The position numbers and the translations under genes are program-made. A DNA stretch of 64,000 nt, taken from contig OZ038509.1 of NCBI GenBank assembly GCA_964036315.1, forward strand, positions 30,979,504-31,043,503. The letters are read 5' to 3'. This document shows positions 1 to 10,385 of this stretch, piece after piece; positions within the stretch are counted from its first letter, which is position 1, and each line of letters opens with the position of its first letter. The notes beneath the pieces are model-generated. The model had not been told where the DNA came from and searched no databases. It saw nothing but the letters and a program-made list of their open reading frames with translations. The DNA comes from Acanthosepion esculentum (lineage: Eukaryota; Mollusca; Cephalopoda; Sepiida; Sepiidae).

Positions 1-35
1 GTCTGGAAGTAAGGAGCCTGAGGCTGCCAGTCAGT

Positions 36-251
36 GTGACCGGTCACAAGCCGGTATGTTGGAAGTGTGGAGAGACTGGGCACCTCTCCTCTTCCTGCCC
101 AGAGAAGAAGGCCTCTGGAAGTCAGGCTACAGTTGACCCCCCCTCTGACCGCGTCTTTACCTACCGCCTCGCCTGTAATGGGCATGCCAGCTTCCGGGAC
201 CGGGTCGCTGAAACCTCCGGTTGGGTCAAGTACAAAGCCCCCATTCCCTGA
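36..251 (+). pseudogene. LINE ORF1 fragment with CCHC zinc knuckle
   Basis: The reading frame contains CWKCGETGHLSSSC at codons 8-21, which fits the retroviral-type knuckle C-x2-C-x4-H-x4-C. In LINE ORF1 proteins such knuckles bind RNA/DNA in the retrotransposition particle. The sequence before the first Met is open to the window edge, so this is the C-terminal part of ORF1. A Pro/Ser/Lys-rich stretch in a shifted frame follows (about 488-754) and is probably the decayed ORF1 tail. It belongs to the LINE at 1-4470. Confidence 0.65.
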
Positions 252-843
252 AGAGCCTTTGCCCACTGCTAGTGCAGTTGTGGAGAAGGTGGGGAATGGA
301 AGGTTGCTGGTAAGACCAGAGGGAAGCGCCAGACAGCGGGGCCTCAATTCCATGAAGCCCCAAGGACGAAAGGCCCACTGTCAACGTTAAGGGCGATGCC
401 CCGGTCTCTGATTTGACATTAAAAGAGGAACAAAAAAATACGACCTGGGTTTATAGAAAACTGAAAAGATAAAACAGCTGAAAGAAGTTGGACAAGCAGA
501 AGCAGTCTCAGACCAAAAAAGTTACTCCCACAACGTCATCTGCCTTGTCCTCACCTGCAACTCAGAAACATTTTTCTCCTCAGAAACTTTCTACCCCTCT
601 CTTATCACCTGTTAAAACTCTTCCCGTCAGTAGAGATCCCAGCCCTTACAAACAAAAATCCACATCTAACCCTCATCATACTCTCAGTCCTCCCCCCATT
701 AAAAACCCTGAAATCCGCCTCCCGCTCCAAAAAGACAAAGAAGTCCAACACTAGTTAAAAAATAAAAGGAAAAAACCCAAAAGCACATATACTACTCGGA
801 GGAGGATATCTGCAGAATTTCTCCGGCCTAGACTGAAAGAGCC

Positions 844-1137
844 AGAAATTCCGGAAATCGTATAAAAGATTTAAAGTATCTTCTGTCCAATACATGTTTT
901 GTTCAGGAGATCCATTTCTTATCTCACAACCATGAGGACATTCTGTCTAGGGGGTTCGTCCTCTATTCAGCATGTTTTGATGGACACTCGAGGAGTGTTT
1001 CCTGCTTGGTGAGCAAGTCTCTGGATGCGGTGTGTGCTCTTGTCTTCGCGGATCCGGTGGGCAGGCTTTGCGTGCTGGATGTTACCATAAAGGATAAGGC
1101 TCTTCGTCTCGTTGGGGTTTATGCGCCCAATGATCAT
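844..1137 (+). pseudogene. LINE ORF2 endonuclease domain fragment
   Basis: The frame reads a QE-containing segment near 904-912 (the QE box that carries the catalytic Glu in apurinic-type endonucleases), then a YSACFDGHSRSVSCLVS stretch and a CVLDVTIKDKALRLVGVYAP stretch. The last matches the strand that precedes the conserved Y-A-P region of LINE endonucleases. The domain stops abruptly after the YAPND motif at about 1130, where the sequence jumps into the reverse-transcriptase palm. The same protein segment recurs in the second LINE copy at 7020-7080, which supports the assignment. In-frame breaks make it non-functional. Confidence 0.65.
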
Positions 1138-1163
1138 AGGCAGCAATTTCCTTACCGGGTGAT

Positions 1164-2053
1164 ACCACCTCGGCCTGGTACTCCACCTATGCTGATGACG
1201 TTTCGGTTCTGGTGTCGATCAGAGCCGAGATTAACGAATTCAGCAAAGAAATCAAAGGATATGAAATGGTGACAGGGGCCAAGATCAACTGCGATAAGTC
1301 TGTTAGCTTGCGGTTGGGTTCATGGAAGGGAGTTTCTCTTGGGTCTTTCCTCTGGTCGGACTGGCCGGTCAAGATACTCGGTGTCTGGTTCGGTCCCGAC
1401 CTCCTGTTGGAAATGAATTCGTCGGATGTGTGGGAGAAGGCTGAGCTCATAGTTCGTCTGTGGACTGAGGAATCTTTTCTTGAAGGGAAGGGCGGAAGTA
1501 TGGCCTCCCACATCTACCTGGTTCTCCTTTACCGACTCTCCGTGCTTCCACTTCCGTCTGACACTTTATTGGCGTTCGTAAGGCTCTTGTTCTCCTTCTT
1601 GTGGGGAGGCAAGGCCGCCATGGTTAGTCGCGAGATCTTTTACCTCCATCCCTCTGATGTCGGTTTGGGTATGCCTTGCGTTGAGATTCGTCGACATACG
1701 CTTCGCATCACTTATCTAGACCTGATGTGTATGCAGTTGGATGAGAACGGCAAATTCTGGAGGAAGACGCACGTAGACAATTTCCATCATTAAGAAGCGT
1801 GCGCTTGTGCGAGGAGGAGGCCGGCCGTACTCCTCGAGCCGAGGGCTCCTTCTATCGCGAATGTCGGCTTGCTCTCAAGCAACTCTTACGGGCGAAGGAT
1901 GGCCTCGCCGACGTCCAGCCGTTGTCCCGTAAGACATTATATCAGGTGTTAGCTAGGGGGAACGTTCAAGATACTTTGATAGGTGAGCTCGGTCTGACGA
2001 AGAGGGAGGCTCGCTGCATATGGCCTTGGGCGCCCGGGTTGAAATGTCTCAAT
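1164..2053 (+). pseudogene. LINE ORF2 reverse-transcriptase palm and thumb, interrupted
   Basis: Frame 2 just before 1212 reads TSAWYSTYADDVSVLVSI. It carries the YADD catalytic box of the polymerase palm (box at about 1193-1204). This frame stays open through 1793, covering the thumb and the LLFSFLWGGKAAMVSR block typical of L1/Tx1-type ORF2. It then continues after a short break at 1799-2053 with LTKREARCIWPWAPGLKCLN. It is cut at 2053 by the LTR-like insert and resumes at 3223. The catalytic Asp of the upstream FxxD box is absent because the whole segment before the YADD box is deleted. Confidence 0.7.
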
Positions 2054-2755
2054 TGTGACAGAGAGAGTTTGGGAAACACATACACACACAAACATTTTTT
2101 TTATTGAAATCGGAGTAGATTTGAACAGCGAAATTAGATCAGAACAATTTTGTTTACTGATGGGAATCTGATCTAAGCCATTTGGAATTGGGTTATTAGG
2201 AAGACAATGATGATCGTTTAAAATTTGAAATAGAGCGTACTCAGGTTATGAGAACTTTGAAACTCACATGATTTTGGGTTGACAGCGACACTCATGATAA
2301 CGGTGCGGACCTAGGGTCGATTTATGATCAGTTAGATTTATCTATATAAACGCGTAGTTATGCTGAAAAAGTAGCAGTCGGGAGAGAATTCTCGAAGAAA
2401 CTGGAGAGGGCGCGTCGTCGTCCCTTGCGTGCCGTCACGCGCATGAGCACCCGCGTCGATCGTTACGGGTGGCGGCGCTACAAGACAGACGAGAAAGGCA
2501 AACGGAAGAGGCAAAGAGTGGTTGGCTGGTCTGCAGTCGAGCTGGAGAAAGATGTCGGAGATTGGGAGTGACGTTAGAGGTTGGAGCCAGGCGCCCGCTT
2601 ACATATTTTGTTGATATACGTACGAAGAAGCGAATTACTCCAACGGCTAAGACTACTACTGCTACTATTATTACTACCACTGGAAACGTCGAACAAGCTA
2701 CAATAATCAAGAGTCGCATATCGTTCTGAGACGACTTCACAACAAGCTAATCACA

Positions 2756-2758
<3 letters not shown>

Positions 2759-2799
<41 letters not shown>
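2759..2799. repeat. (CT)n microsatellite
   Basis: An uninterrupted CT dinucleotide tract of about 40 bp inside the LTR-like insert. Confidence 0.95.
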
Positions 2800-2802
<3 letters not shown>

Positions 2803-2915
2803 CAGTGTATGAGTTTTTACGTCAATTATTTTCATTTCTGTAACCCGTTTATTTACTATAATATTCTTTTCTGCCATATAAAAGACATTAACAATTCAAC
2901 CATTGAATAGTTGTT

Positions 2916-2965
2916 TGTCCGGCTTACTGCAGATATATTATGTCCGGCTTACTGCAGATATATTA
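2916..2965. repeat. Perfect 25-bp tandem duplication
   Basis: Two identical 25-bp copies sit head to tail (2916-2940 and 2941-2965), each starting TGTCCGGCTTACTGC. They lie in the LTR-like insert just before the TTTGGTGC sequence. Confidence 0.95.
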
Positions 2966-3222
2966 TTTTGGTGCATTCTAAATTTCTTAGCACTGACTCT
3001 CCAGCCGTGTCTACATCTTCAGTCGACCGTGAATGGATGAACATCACTTCTGCTTTCTGGATCAAACCAAACGCAACAGGATTAAACCAGTGGATCGGTC
3101 GAATGATCTACGGATGCTCAGGGGACCTACGGTCACTCCCTTAAGTTCGGTTAAGACCGAGTAGACACCTCAACCCAGAGAGTAAGACGTCGGAGGTTGA
3201 GGGGCGAAAGTGGTTATACAAT

Positions 3223-3725
3223 AACACTGAGGCATCACTCACCTGGCTCGAGGGGCCCTCTGGGTCGCCAAAAGACTTCGTGCAGCGGGTTTGGCTAAGT
3301 CGCCAAACTGCGTTCGCTGCAGTGGGGTGGTGGAGACCCTAGGTCACGCCTTCTTTCATTGTAATGTCGTAGCTCCGTTGTGCAAGTTTGTTGAAGACAT
3401 CATGGTTCGCATGCTGCGCGGAAAGTTCTTTGTCCTCGAGGTCAGTTCCGTCTGTAGCAATATAGTACCGCCGTTGACTGTGTTCCTTTGCTTATTGAGG
3501 GTTATGCAAGTCGTGATATGGACGACGCGACAGAAGGAATTCCATGGGACCGAGAAGTTTACCTCTTCCCAACTGATCCTTTTCTTCAAGCATCAGCTTA
3601 AAGTCAAGATCAGGACGGAAAGGAAGCGAGTCCATCCATTGGAATTTGGCGAAAGGTGGGTGAGTCTTGCGCGTCTCTGCAGAGTGAAAGGTGCTGACTT
3701 GGAGTGGCATTTTGATGCCGGTTAG
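3223..3725 (+). pseudogene. LINE ORF2 C-terminal Cys-rich domain
   Basis: After the insert the LINE frame resumes with NTEASLTWL, shifts one frame within GALWVAKRLRAAGLAKSP, and then runs open to the TAG at 3723. It carries CVRCSGVVETLGHAFFHC, a CxxC...HxxxxC block typical of the C-terminal domain of L1/Tx1-like ORF2 proteins. The final 70 codons are basic and end in LEWHFDAG. The frame break near 3250 and the 2054-3218 insert make it inactive. Confidence 0.7.
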
Positions 3726-4470
3726 GCTGTAAGAATATTGGGATTGCTGGGTTGAACAATGGCAACCCTTCCCGTGTATAGGTTAGAGTAGGTCGTTTTT
3801 TACTTTATTTTTTTCTCTTTTTTCAAGTAAACATAGCTAGGGTATGTATGCTCATTGTCCCTTTTTTCTGGCCCTATTTTTTTCTTTTGTTTAATTCCCC
3901 ATCCCTCCCATCGTTAGGTGGTTAGTGATATCAGCTCTCTGGTTGGTGCGGGGCGTTCTTCGTTTCGAGTGTTTTTCGAATTTGTTGTTGTATTCGGATG
4001 AGTGTGTTTTTAGTGAGTGAATGGCTTGTACGAATGTTTTTATATTTTTCAAGTCCCGCATTGATTTCGTCCAGTTAATTGATGTTTCTGCCACAGTTAG
4101 GGCTGGGGGGGGGGTATTATTAACAACATTTTGTTTAGTTTCTTGTACATAGTTTTGTACTCATTGTAAATATTCATTGGGGTTTTTAGATTTTAAAATT
4201 GTTATTTTATTCCCCTCCCCCCACAGACAATGAATTGTATATATGGGGATTAGTTAGGATTTCATAGAGTTTCTTAGGTATTATGGTGGATGAGGTAAGA
4301 ATGGTATGTAAGAATGAGTTGTTTTGGTGAAAGGAATATTGTTTGTATGTTTGGGTCAGTGTTTGCAGCTAGCTAAGTTTAATGTTAAGACAGAAGATGA
4401 CCATCCTTTTTTCCCCTTTCCCCTTTTTGGTCTTGTGTTCATATTTGTACTTTTGTACAATAAATAATCT

Positions 4471-5540
4471 CTAGTCTCTCTTCGTTTTCTCTTTCGTCTC
4501 ATTCCTTACTGCCAAAATGTGACCTTCAAGAACTCTCGTCTTGACCTTGCGGTCAGACGTTAAAGAACATTACCAACATTCACGCAAGTACGAACTCTGA
4601 ACTCTACCAACTTACATTTCCTAACATGCAACAGGAACCTTATTCTTCTAAAACTACAGTTTAATAATTCAACTTCGTGAGTTCCGGTACAAATATTTCC
4701 CAAATCTAAGAGACGTAACTCTATCAAACCATTAGCTTATATGCATGTACATCAAAACATTGAACCATTACGTTCTGTCTTGTATTTTTACTGTGCTATT
4801 TTACGCCAAATATAAATTCCATGTGACCGCCACATTTGATGGTAACCTCCAACGTCTTTGCTTATCCTTTTCCACGTCATTCCTAATCAAAGTTAAATAA
4901 TTGTGGTGGAGTCCGTTACATCTGGTTGACAATCCTTCACATTCATATTGCTGACCCGTCATTCGTTGCGGATCCCGCTACACTTTGTTTGATTAACTTG
5001 TCCCCCCTGCTGGTTCAGCCCGAGTAACTCAATAAGCGAATTGTTATTTTTTTTAAAACGCGGAACACTTTCGTTTGCCTGGATTTTTTTTGACAGTCAG
5101 TGCACACTGTTACCTAGAGAACCACTGCGTTTGATTGATTTTTAACAACACATTAACCAGATTCATTTTTATTTCCTTTTGTTGTTGGTTGCAAATAATG
5201 TATTTGCATTTGATCTTTAATCGTGTCTTGCCTTGTCCAAATGGACGAAGAAAAGGGTGTTGCTAAAACCCCAGATAAACGGAGGAGAGCGACAGGAGAA
5301 ATACCCTCATAATGAACGGTCGAGTCAGACGAGCCCAAGCAATGTAACATCAAACAAAAACATTACAGCTAGAGAGGCTTCAAAACCCTGAAACCCTCAG
5401 TGCATTATAAATGTAATAGTGCCTGGGTGTATGCACATCTTGTAAAACCTTATCAACTCTTAGTAGATAAGTAGTAATTTAAAGTTTTAGAAGACACAAA
5501 TAATTTTGTCGTAGACCAAAAAAAAAATCGTAAGATCGTC
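4471..5540. other. Unclassified repeat-like DNA, possible LTR remains
   Basis: No intact gene is seen. The stretch has moderate GC and lacks the poly-A/T character of the host introns. A GTGGTGGAGTCCGTTACA sequence ends at about 4920 and is followed by TCTGGTTGACAATCC, which could be an LTR end and leader. A 22-codon ATG frame starting near 5240 (MDEEKGVAKTPDKRRRATG) could be the start of a decayed retroelement ORF. None of this is strong enough to name a family. Confidence 0.3.
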
Positions 5541-6110
5541 GAAACACGCAAGCCACCAATCAGCCACTGGGTGAATTCCAGTAGCGTTTACCGCTGGTGG
5601 CCCGCTGTCGGACTGCCGACGTATTCATCTCGGCAATTTTACCACTGGAAACCGTTAGAGGCTCGCTGGTGGCCTGCCAGTGGTTGCCACCGGGCCACTA
5701 GCAGCTTACATGTAGGGTTAAGTTCTGAAGGAGAATGGGTTCCCATGTATATCACATAGTGAAGTGAGGATTCAACTTGTAGGCACATACTTTTACCCAC
5801 CCCTGAAGATTGTGGTGGTGTATAAAGGACAAAGGAAGATTCTGGTACCCATCTTTGAAATACCAAGTTTCACTACAGTACAGGGAAGCAAATTGCTGCT
5901 TTTTGCCAATATGGTGAAATTGTGGATGTGATCCCAAACAAATGAGGGAATGGAAATTTAGACTTATGTTGAATCGGAAAGCTTTCAATGCCGTCACCAG
6001 TGTAGCATTTTTAAAGAGGCCGGCATGTTGGTTATGAGGGATGAAAAATGTTAATTTATACCAATTTTGGTCTGGGAGGGTCCTTGTTTTCATGCACACT
6101 TCCCTTTATA
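5541..6110. other. GC-rich patch of unknown origin
   Basis: A local GC-rich stretch (about 5560-5700) repeats CTGGTGGCC-like words and is followed by ordinary AT-rich sequence to the start of the second LINE. Short open frames exist on both strands but none has a recognised domain. It may be an unclassified SINE or DNA-transposon fragment. Confidence 0.3.
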
Positions 6111-7830
6111 AAAAAGTAAAACTAATGTTTCCCAACGACATTGGTGGGCTGTCTGAGGACAGCACCATCTGAAATGAGCCAAATGTCTATGGGACAGGTC
6201 ACTGGTCTCCTGACATGTTTATCCTGGTTAAGCAATGCCAGTAATCATCAATCATGACTCCAGTTAGCAAGCTTAAATGGCTGAAGGTCAAAGTCCAAGT
6301 GGAAAAGAGCTCAGCTCATTAGGGATCTCAAACACCTCGGTGTGAATGTTGTATTCAAGAGACCCACCTTATTGCAAGCAACTATGAAGGTGTGTTGTTG
6401 AGGTGGTTCTGCTTCTTTTCTGAATACTATGATAGCAGCTCAAGGAGTCTGTCTATATTTCTGAGATGAGGTATTATGTACAGTATTTACATTAGTCGGA
6501 CTATTGTCCTCATCTTTGTCGCCATATTTGTCACAACGTTTCGGCCGTTGTACGCTCCGGCCTTCTTCAGGTGGTTGGAATTTCGAACCGAACCCTTTAT
6601 TTCGATCACTGGGGTAGACTGTTCTAGTTCCACGAGCCATGTTTGATGGATGTCAGTTATCAGTTATCTCCTATTAATTTTTCCTCTGAAAGTTCTCCAC
6701 TGTCTTAACCGGGTATTGAACTCACACTCTTTGGGTCTGTCACTGGATCTAACCAACGCCTTTATCCACTGTGCCATGTGTCCTTGAGGAACAGTGATCG
6801 AAATAAAGGGTTCGGTTCGAAATTCCAACCACCTGAAGAAGGCCGGAGCGTACAACGGCCGAAACGTTGTGACAAATATGGCGACAAAGATGAGGACAAT
6901 AGTCAGACTAATGTAAATACTGTACAGCTCAAGGAGTGTTTCTTGGTTTCCATGTTTGGTTAGGTAGTCATTCTTTGGACGTGACCTGTTCACTTGTCTT
7001 CAGATCCAGTGGTCAGATTTTGTGTGCTGGATGTTACCATAAAGGAGAAAGCATCCAACTCATAATGGATTATGCACCCAATGACTTCATAATCATTGGG
7101 TGCATAAACAGGAAGTGGGAAACCTTCTTTAAGTTAATCAATCAGTTTGTAATACCGTCAAAATGGATGATTGGAATGCTGATCCCAACTTTGATTCTGA
7201 GTGTACTAACATTCTATCCAATGTAAAAAAAAAAAAATAAAAAATCATGAATTTATCACCAGGCTGATAAATTCCAAAATGAATATCCAAAGTGGGTAGA
7301 GTGGACTTTGAAAAATAGGGGCAGCTTCCTAACTACATCAATCAGATTCTACTTAGAATCAATGTAAAACATTTAGGCTGTCCAAGTTTTCATAGTTTAG
7401 TTTATATGCACTATATAAGCTTGTGCAGGTCTACATAAATTTAGATAAGGTTAAGCATAGACTGGCTGTGTACTGGAAATTCAACACGTCTTTGTTGAAC
7501 GTAAAGGATTTCCTGGACCAACTGCTACTAACAATATAGTAGGAAATAACTGGTTCTGTGTTTGGGAATAAGTGTAGGGACACCGTAAGGACACTATTAG
7601 GGTTTTTTTCACCACCGATTACAGCAGACAATTCAACCTAGATAGATCAGCTTTTCTGACATGTTTAGTCTGCTATAGTGGTGAAAGGATTATAAGTATG
7701 ATTGAGTCAGTGTATGTGACTAAGTTAAATTTAAGAACAGTGATGACCAGCTTTTCTCTATTTTTTGGGGGGCCTTGTGACACATTTTATGTAATATATA
7801 CATTAATAAATACTCAGTTGTGTGGTGGGT
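6111..7830 (+). mobile_element. Tx1/L1-like LINE, copy 2, heavily decayed
   Basis: This copy belongs to the same family as the LINE at 1-4470. The nucleotide segment TGTGTGCTGGATGTTACCAT at about 7020 matches 1068-1090 of copy 1, and TGTTTCTTGGTTTCC at 6937 matches TGTTTCCTGC at 998. The 3' UTR words around 7705-7760 (GAGTCAGTG, GATGACCA) match 4350-4405. Only endonuclease fragments and the 3' end remain, and the coding part is full of stops. A SINE pair is inserted at 6449-6924. The left boundary is approximate. The right end is near an AATAAA at about 7805. Confidence 0.6.
6449..6924. mobile_element. Fold-back pair of tRNA-derived SINEs with target duplication
   Basis: The minus-strand half (6449 to about 6788) is a full SINE. 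Its reverse complement starts with a tRNA-like head carrying an A box (TGGCACAGTGG) and a B box (GAGTTCAATACCC). A central part follows, then a conserved 3' region with CACCTGAAGAAGGCCGGAGC and CGGCCGAAACGTTGTGAC. From about 6789 the 3' half of the same SINE follows in the opposite direction, so the unit folds on itself. A 13-bp repeat CAGCTCAAGGAGT flanks it at 6436-6448 and 6925-6937. The RNA polymerase III boxes and target duplication identify it as a SINE. Its membership in the cephalopod-type SINE superfamily is inferred. Confidence 0.8.
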
Positions 7831-8015
7831 TTTATCAGTAATTCAGGACTGAACACTTTCTGCTGCCTAAAATAATCTGACACTGGTAGCAGAGCATAGT
7901 TGCAAAATGATTACAAGCAGCATTATAGTCCCATGAAGTAAATATGAGACCTGGCAAAAGAAAATTAAATTTTGGGAGATGACCATTAATGTGACAGAAG
8001 CGAAGAGCCTCAACA

Positions 8016-8530
8016 GTATTCTTGAGCCTCACTGGTGAAGGCAGACAGGCTGTCTTGGAGATGGATATGGATCCAGAAGGCATGACAAAACTGTATGCAA
8101 AGCTTGATAAATTGTTTAAAGTAAATCCCAACCATTTAGCTCTCAGAGCTTATGAAAAGTTTGAGAAATACTCAAGTTCAACATGGCTGACTACCAAATT
8201 GATTTTGATATGCTAGTACAACAGCTTAAGGAGTACAAGATAAGTCTTCCTGATCCTGTGTTAGCACTTTTTAAAGCTCGATAGACTAACATAAAGGAAG
8301 AAAACAAAAAGCTTATTCTAGCTACAGTAAATGATATCACATTTGACAGCATGGTGATCAATTAAAAAAGGTTATGGACATGGATGGATTGGATAAATCT
8401 ACATTGCCAAAACAGGAATCTATGGCAGTCCATATCAAACATGAGCTTGATATAGTATTTACAAAGTTGTGTCAAGACAAAGATAATTCTGACAATAATG
8501 AGGTTTTATACAACACTTATTGATATGGTT
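8016..8530 (+). pseudogene. Gag-like fragment of LTR retroelement
   Basis: The frame opens with LSLTGEGRQAVLEMD and MTKLYAKLDKLFKVNPNHLA, then shifts at about 8200 to a frame reading YQIDFDMLVQQLKEYKISLP and later LKKVMDMDGLDKSTLPKQES. This helical pattern, with a flexible-loop YEKFEKY segment, resembles the gag-like domain of invertebrate retroelements that carry a downstream DSG protease. At least three frame breaks are visible. It is inactive. Confidence 0.5.
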
Positions 8531-8712
8531 GAGAATATAGAGCAAGATAAGGTGAAAGAATGAGAACAATTTTTCTAAAAGAGGAAATTATAAGAAATTT
8601 CCTGGGTCCTGATGGAAGCACAAGCATGTGTGCAAGTCTGTGGTTCCCTTATGCATTAAGAAATCAAAAAGCCCAACAAGGTTTTTGAAACCCAAAGTTC
8701 TTATTAATTTAG

Positions 8713-9570
8713 GTGTACATCAGTAGTTTTCAACCTTTTTCTTTACCTATGGACCCCTTTTACTTTAAAAAATAAAATAAAAATAAGCTTATTTTTTTTT
8801 ACTAATAAGTTAGAAATAGTAAATGTATATGCTTTATTTTAAAGTAAAACTAATTTAATGAAAACAAACTTGTATTTAACTATTCTATGGAACATTTATG
8901 ATGTGCACTAGTAAAATAACTCATAATAAACCATTTTAAAATGTGAGTAATTAAGAAATCAAACTGCAGATACATTCAATGAGATCTCTGTGGTTGATGC
9001 TGCCCAATGAGTTTTTTATATTCAGCTCCATTGATGCTAATGCTAGTCAAAGATCACCCCCTTTTCACAATGTTGAGTTTATTATGGGCTTTTGATAGTG
9101 ACACACAACTAAAACCCAGTTAACAAGATGATGGAAAATCAATAATGTCGAGCTGTGTTTTTTCCCGGAATAGTGGATATTTTTTTAGTAGTGTCATTTG
9201 TTTCTGCTTCCCATCTTTGAACTTTGCTTGCAGTATTTCATCACTCTGCAATTCAATGAGGTCTCCTGCAAAGAAATGTCTACAGCATTAGCCTCAAAAG
9301 GAATTGTCGCCCAAGTTGGTATATCCATCATGAGTAGGTCACTAATTCAAACTTGCATATCTTCATGCAAATTTTTAAAATGTTCACCATACAATCCAAG
9401 GTCATTGTTGTGCATATCACCACTAATCAAGGACAAACAAGGAAACTGTTCAAATACACAATGTCTGATATTAATTTGCTATTTTTTGTGGAGCCCAATA
9501 ATGTTACATGGACCCTCCCACACACATACAGGGTGCACATGGACCCCCGTTGAGAACTTCTGGTGTAGAC
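8713..9570. mobile_element. Non-autonomous hAT-type DNA transposon (MITE-like)
   Basis: The element body is 8721-9562 (842 bp). Its ends are inverted repeats: CAGTAGTTTTCAAC on the left, and on the right the reverse complement CAGAAGTTCTCAAC, a 12/14 match. A shared GGTCC/GGACC block lies about 20 bp inside each end. Flanking 8-bp sites GTGTACAT (8713-8720) and GTGTAGAC (9563-9570) match at 6/8, fitting a decayed hAT 8-bp target duplication. The CAG...CTG ends are typical of hAT elements. No transposase frame is present. The longest frame (9198-9677) runs across the right end and has no recognised domain. Confidence 0.7.
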
Positions 9571-9860
9571 AATGGAATGACCATACTATTGGTTCAACTA
9601 TTTTAGATTCTGGCTGTTCCAAGTCAGTCTATAGATATGTATGGTACAAATATTTCCTGGATACCTTGTCAGAATAGGTGCAAAAACTTAAAACACTAGA
9701 ATGTGACAGCATTTTCAGATTTGGCAATGAATTTCAGATAAAATCTGTTTAATGTTTAACTTAGCTGGAAAAGAAAAATAAATTTTGATGTGATAGATTC
9801 AGAAAGTCTTTTGCTCCTAAGTAAGAAAGCTATGAAGGCTAATACAGTACAGACAAACCT
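9571..9860 (+). pseudogene. Retropepsin-like protease fragment
   Basis: Immediately after the hAT element the frame reads TILDSGCSKSV, with the D-S-G triad of an aspartic retropepsin, and then YFLDTLSE before a stop. A further match resumes near 9790 with ESLLLLSKKAMK, which corresponds to the second half of a retropepsin (hydrophobic LLLSK loop). It is broken by stops between 9677 and 9790. Confidence 0.5.
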
Positions 9861-10385
9861 CTCATCTATAGACCACCCCACACCCAATCCTCAATGGACT
9901 TCAGATGCAACGGACAAAATCTGCAGAAAAAAAAAACTTCCAAATCATCAGCGATGTATTTCAAAATTTGCAGGCTTAGCAGAACAAACCATATTAGTTC
10001 TCAAAGTGACCGCTTGGCAGCAGTGATAGGCCTTTTTAATTGTAACCAAAGACGGGTGTACAGTATATAGAGTATGATACATTAGTGCATGCATGAGAAA
10101 GTAGCTGTGAGAAATATATTATTTTTGTTATTTTGATTAATATCTTTTTTAAGTATATATTTATGTATGCCATATGTACATGTTTATAGTATTTACATTA
10201 TGATCATAATTACTGGTAGTTACTATAGTGGTTTTATAACTCAAAAATAATTCCTTCCCATCTACGGACAATTGTCTTTAACGGACACCGCCATATTGGA
10301 ATATTGAATCTAATGGCAATCAAAACAATTAAGGATGCCAGTTGTTTCTTTGATGATGTTAGGATGATCTGTCAGTGTCAAAAAT

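Larger units (their letters stand above)
2054..3218. mobile_element. Insertion of about 1.17 kb in the LINE, probably LTR-derived
   Basis: The LINE reading frame stops at a CTCAAT and resumes after 3218 at CAATAACACTGAGG, which restores LNN-EASLTW of the LINE protein. The insert begins TGTGACAGAG, a common start for LTRs, and is bounded by CAAT on both sides (2050-2053, 3219-3222). It holds a TATATAAA box (2342-2349), a (CT)n tract, a 25-bp tandem duplication, and a TTTGGTGC sequence at 2967-2974 that could mark an LTR/primer-binding junction. An open frame at 2911-3144 has no recognised domain. An LTR plus a short piece of internal region is the best reading. A MITE or unclassified repeat is possible, because clean LTR ends (TG...CA) are not seen. 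Confidence 0.5.
1..4470 (+). mobile_element. Tx1/L1-like non-LTR retrotransposon (LINE), copy 1, broken
   Basis: In order, the region holds a CCHC zinc-knuckle ORF1 end, an apurinic-type endonuclease fragment, the reverse-transcriptase palm with a YADD box, the thumb/connection region, a Cys-rich C-terminal domain ending in a stop at 3723-3725, and a 3' UTR ending near an AATAAA at about 4460. The left end lies outside the window. The ORF2 region between the endonuclease (to about 1137) and the YADD box (about 1193) is deleted, and an insert at 2054-3218 interrupts the C-terminal part. Base composition is clearly more GC-rich than the host intron DNA. The resemblance to Tx1-type LINE proteins is a recognition call from the CCHC ORF1 and the C-terminal Cys/His block. 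A related L1-clade family is the alternative. It is not functional. Confidence 0.75.

Noticed and set aside
6778..6963. Short frame over the conserved SINE tail
   Set aside because: The same peptide appears from both SINE halves (6440-6640 minus and 6778-6963 plus) because they are the same non-coding repeat.
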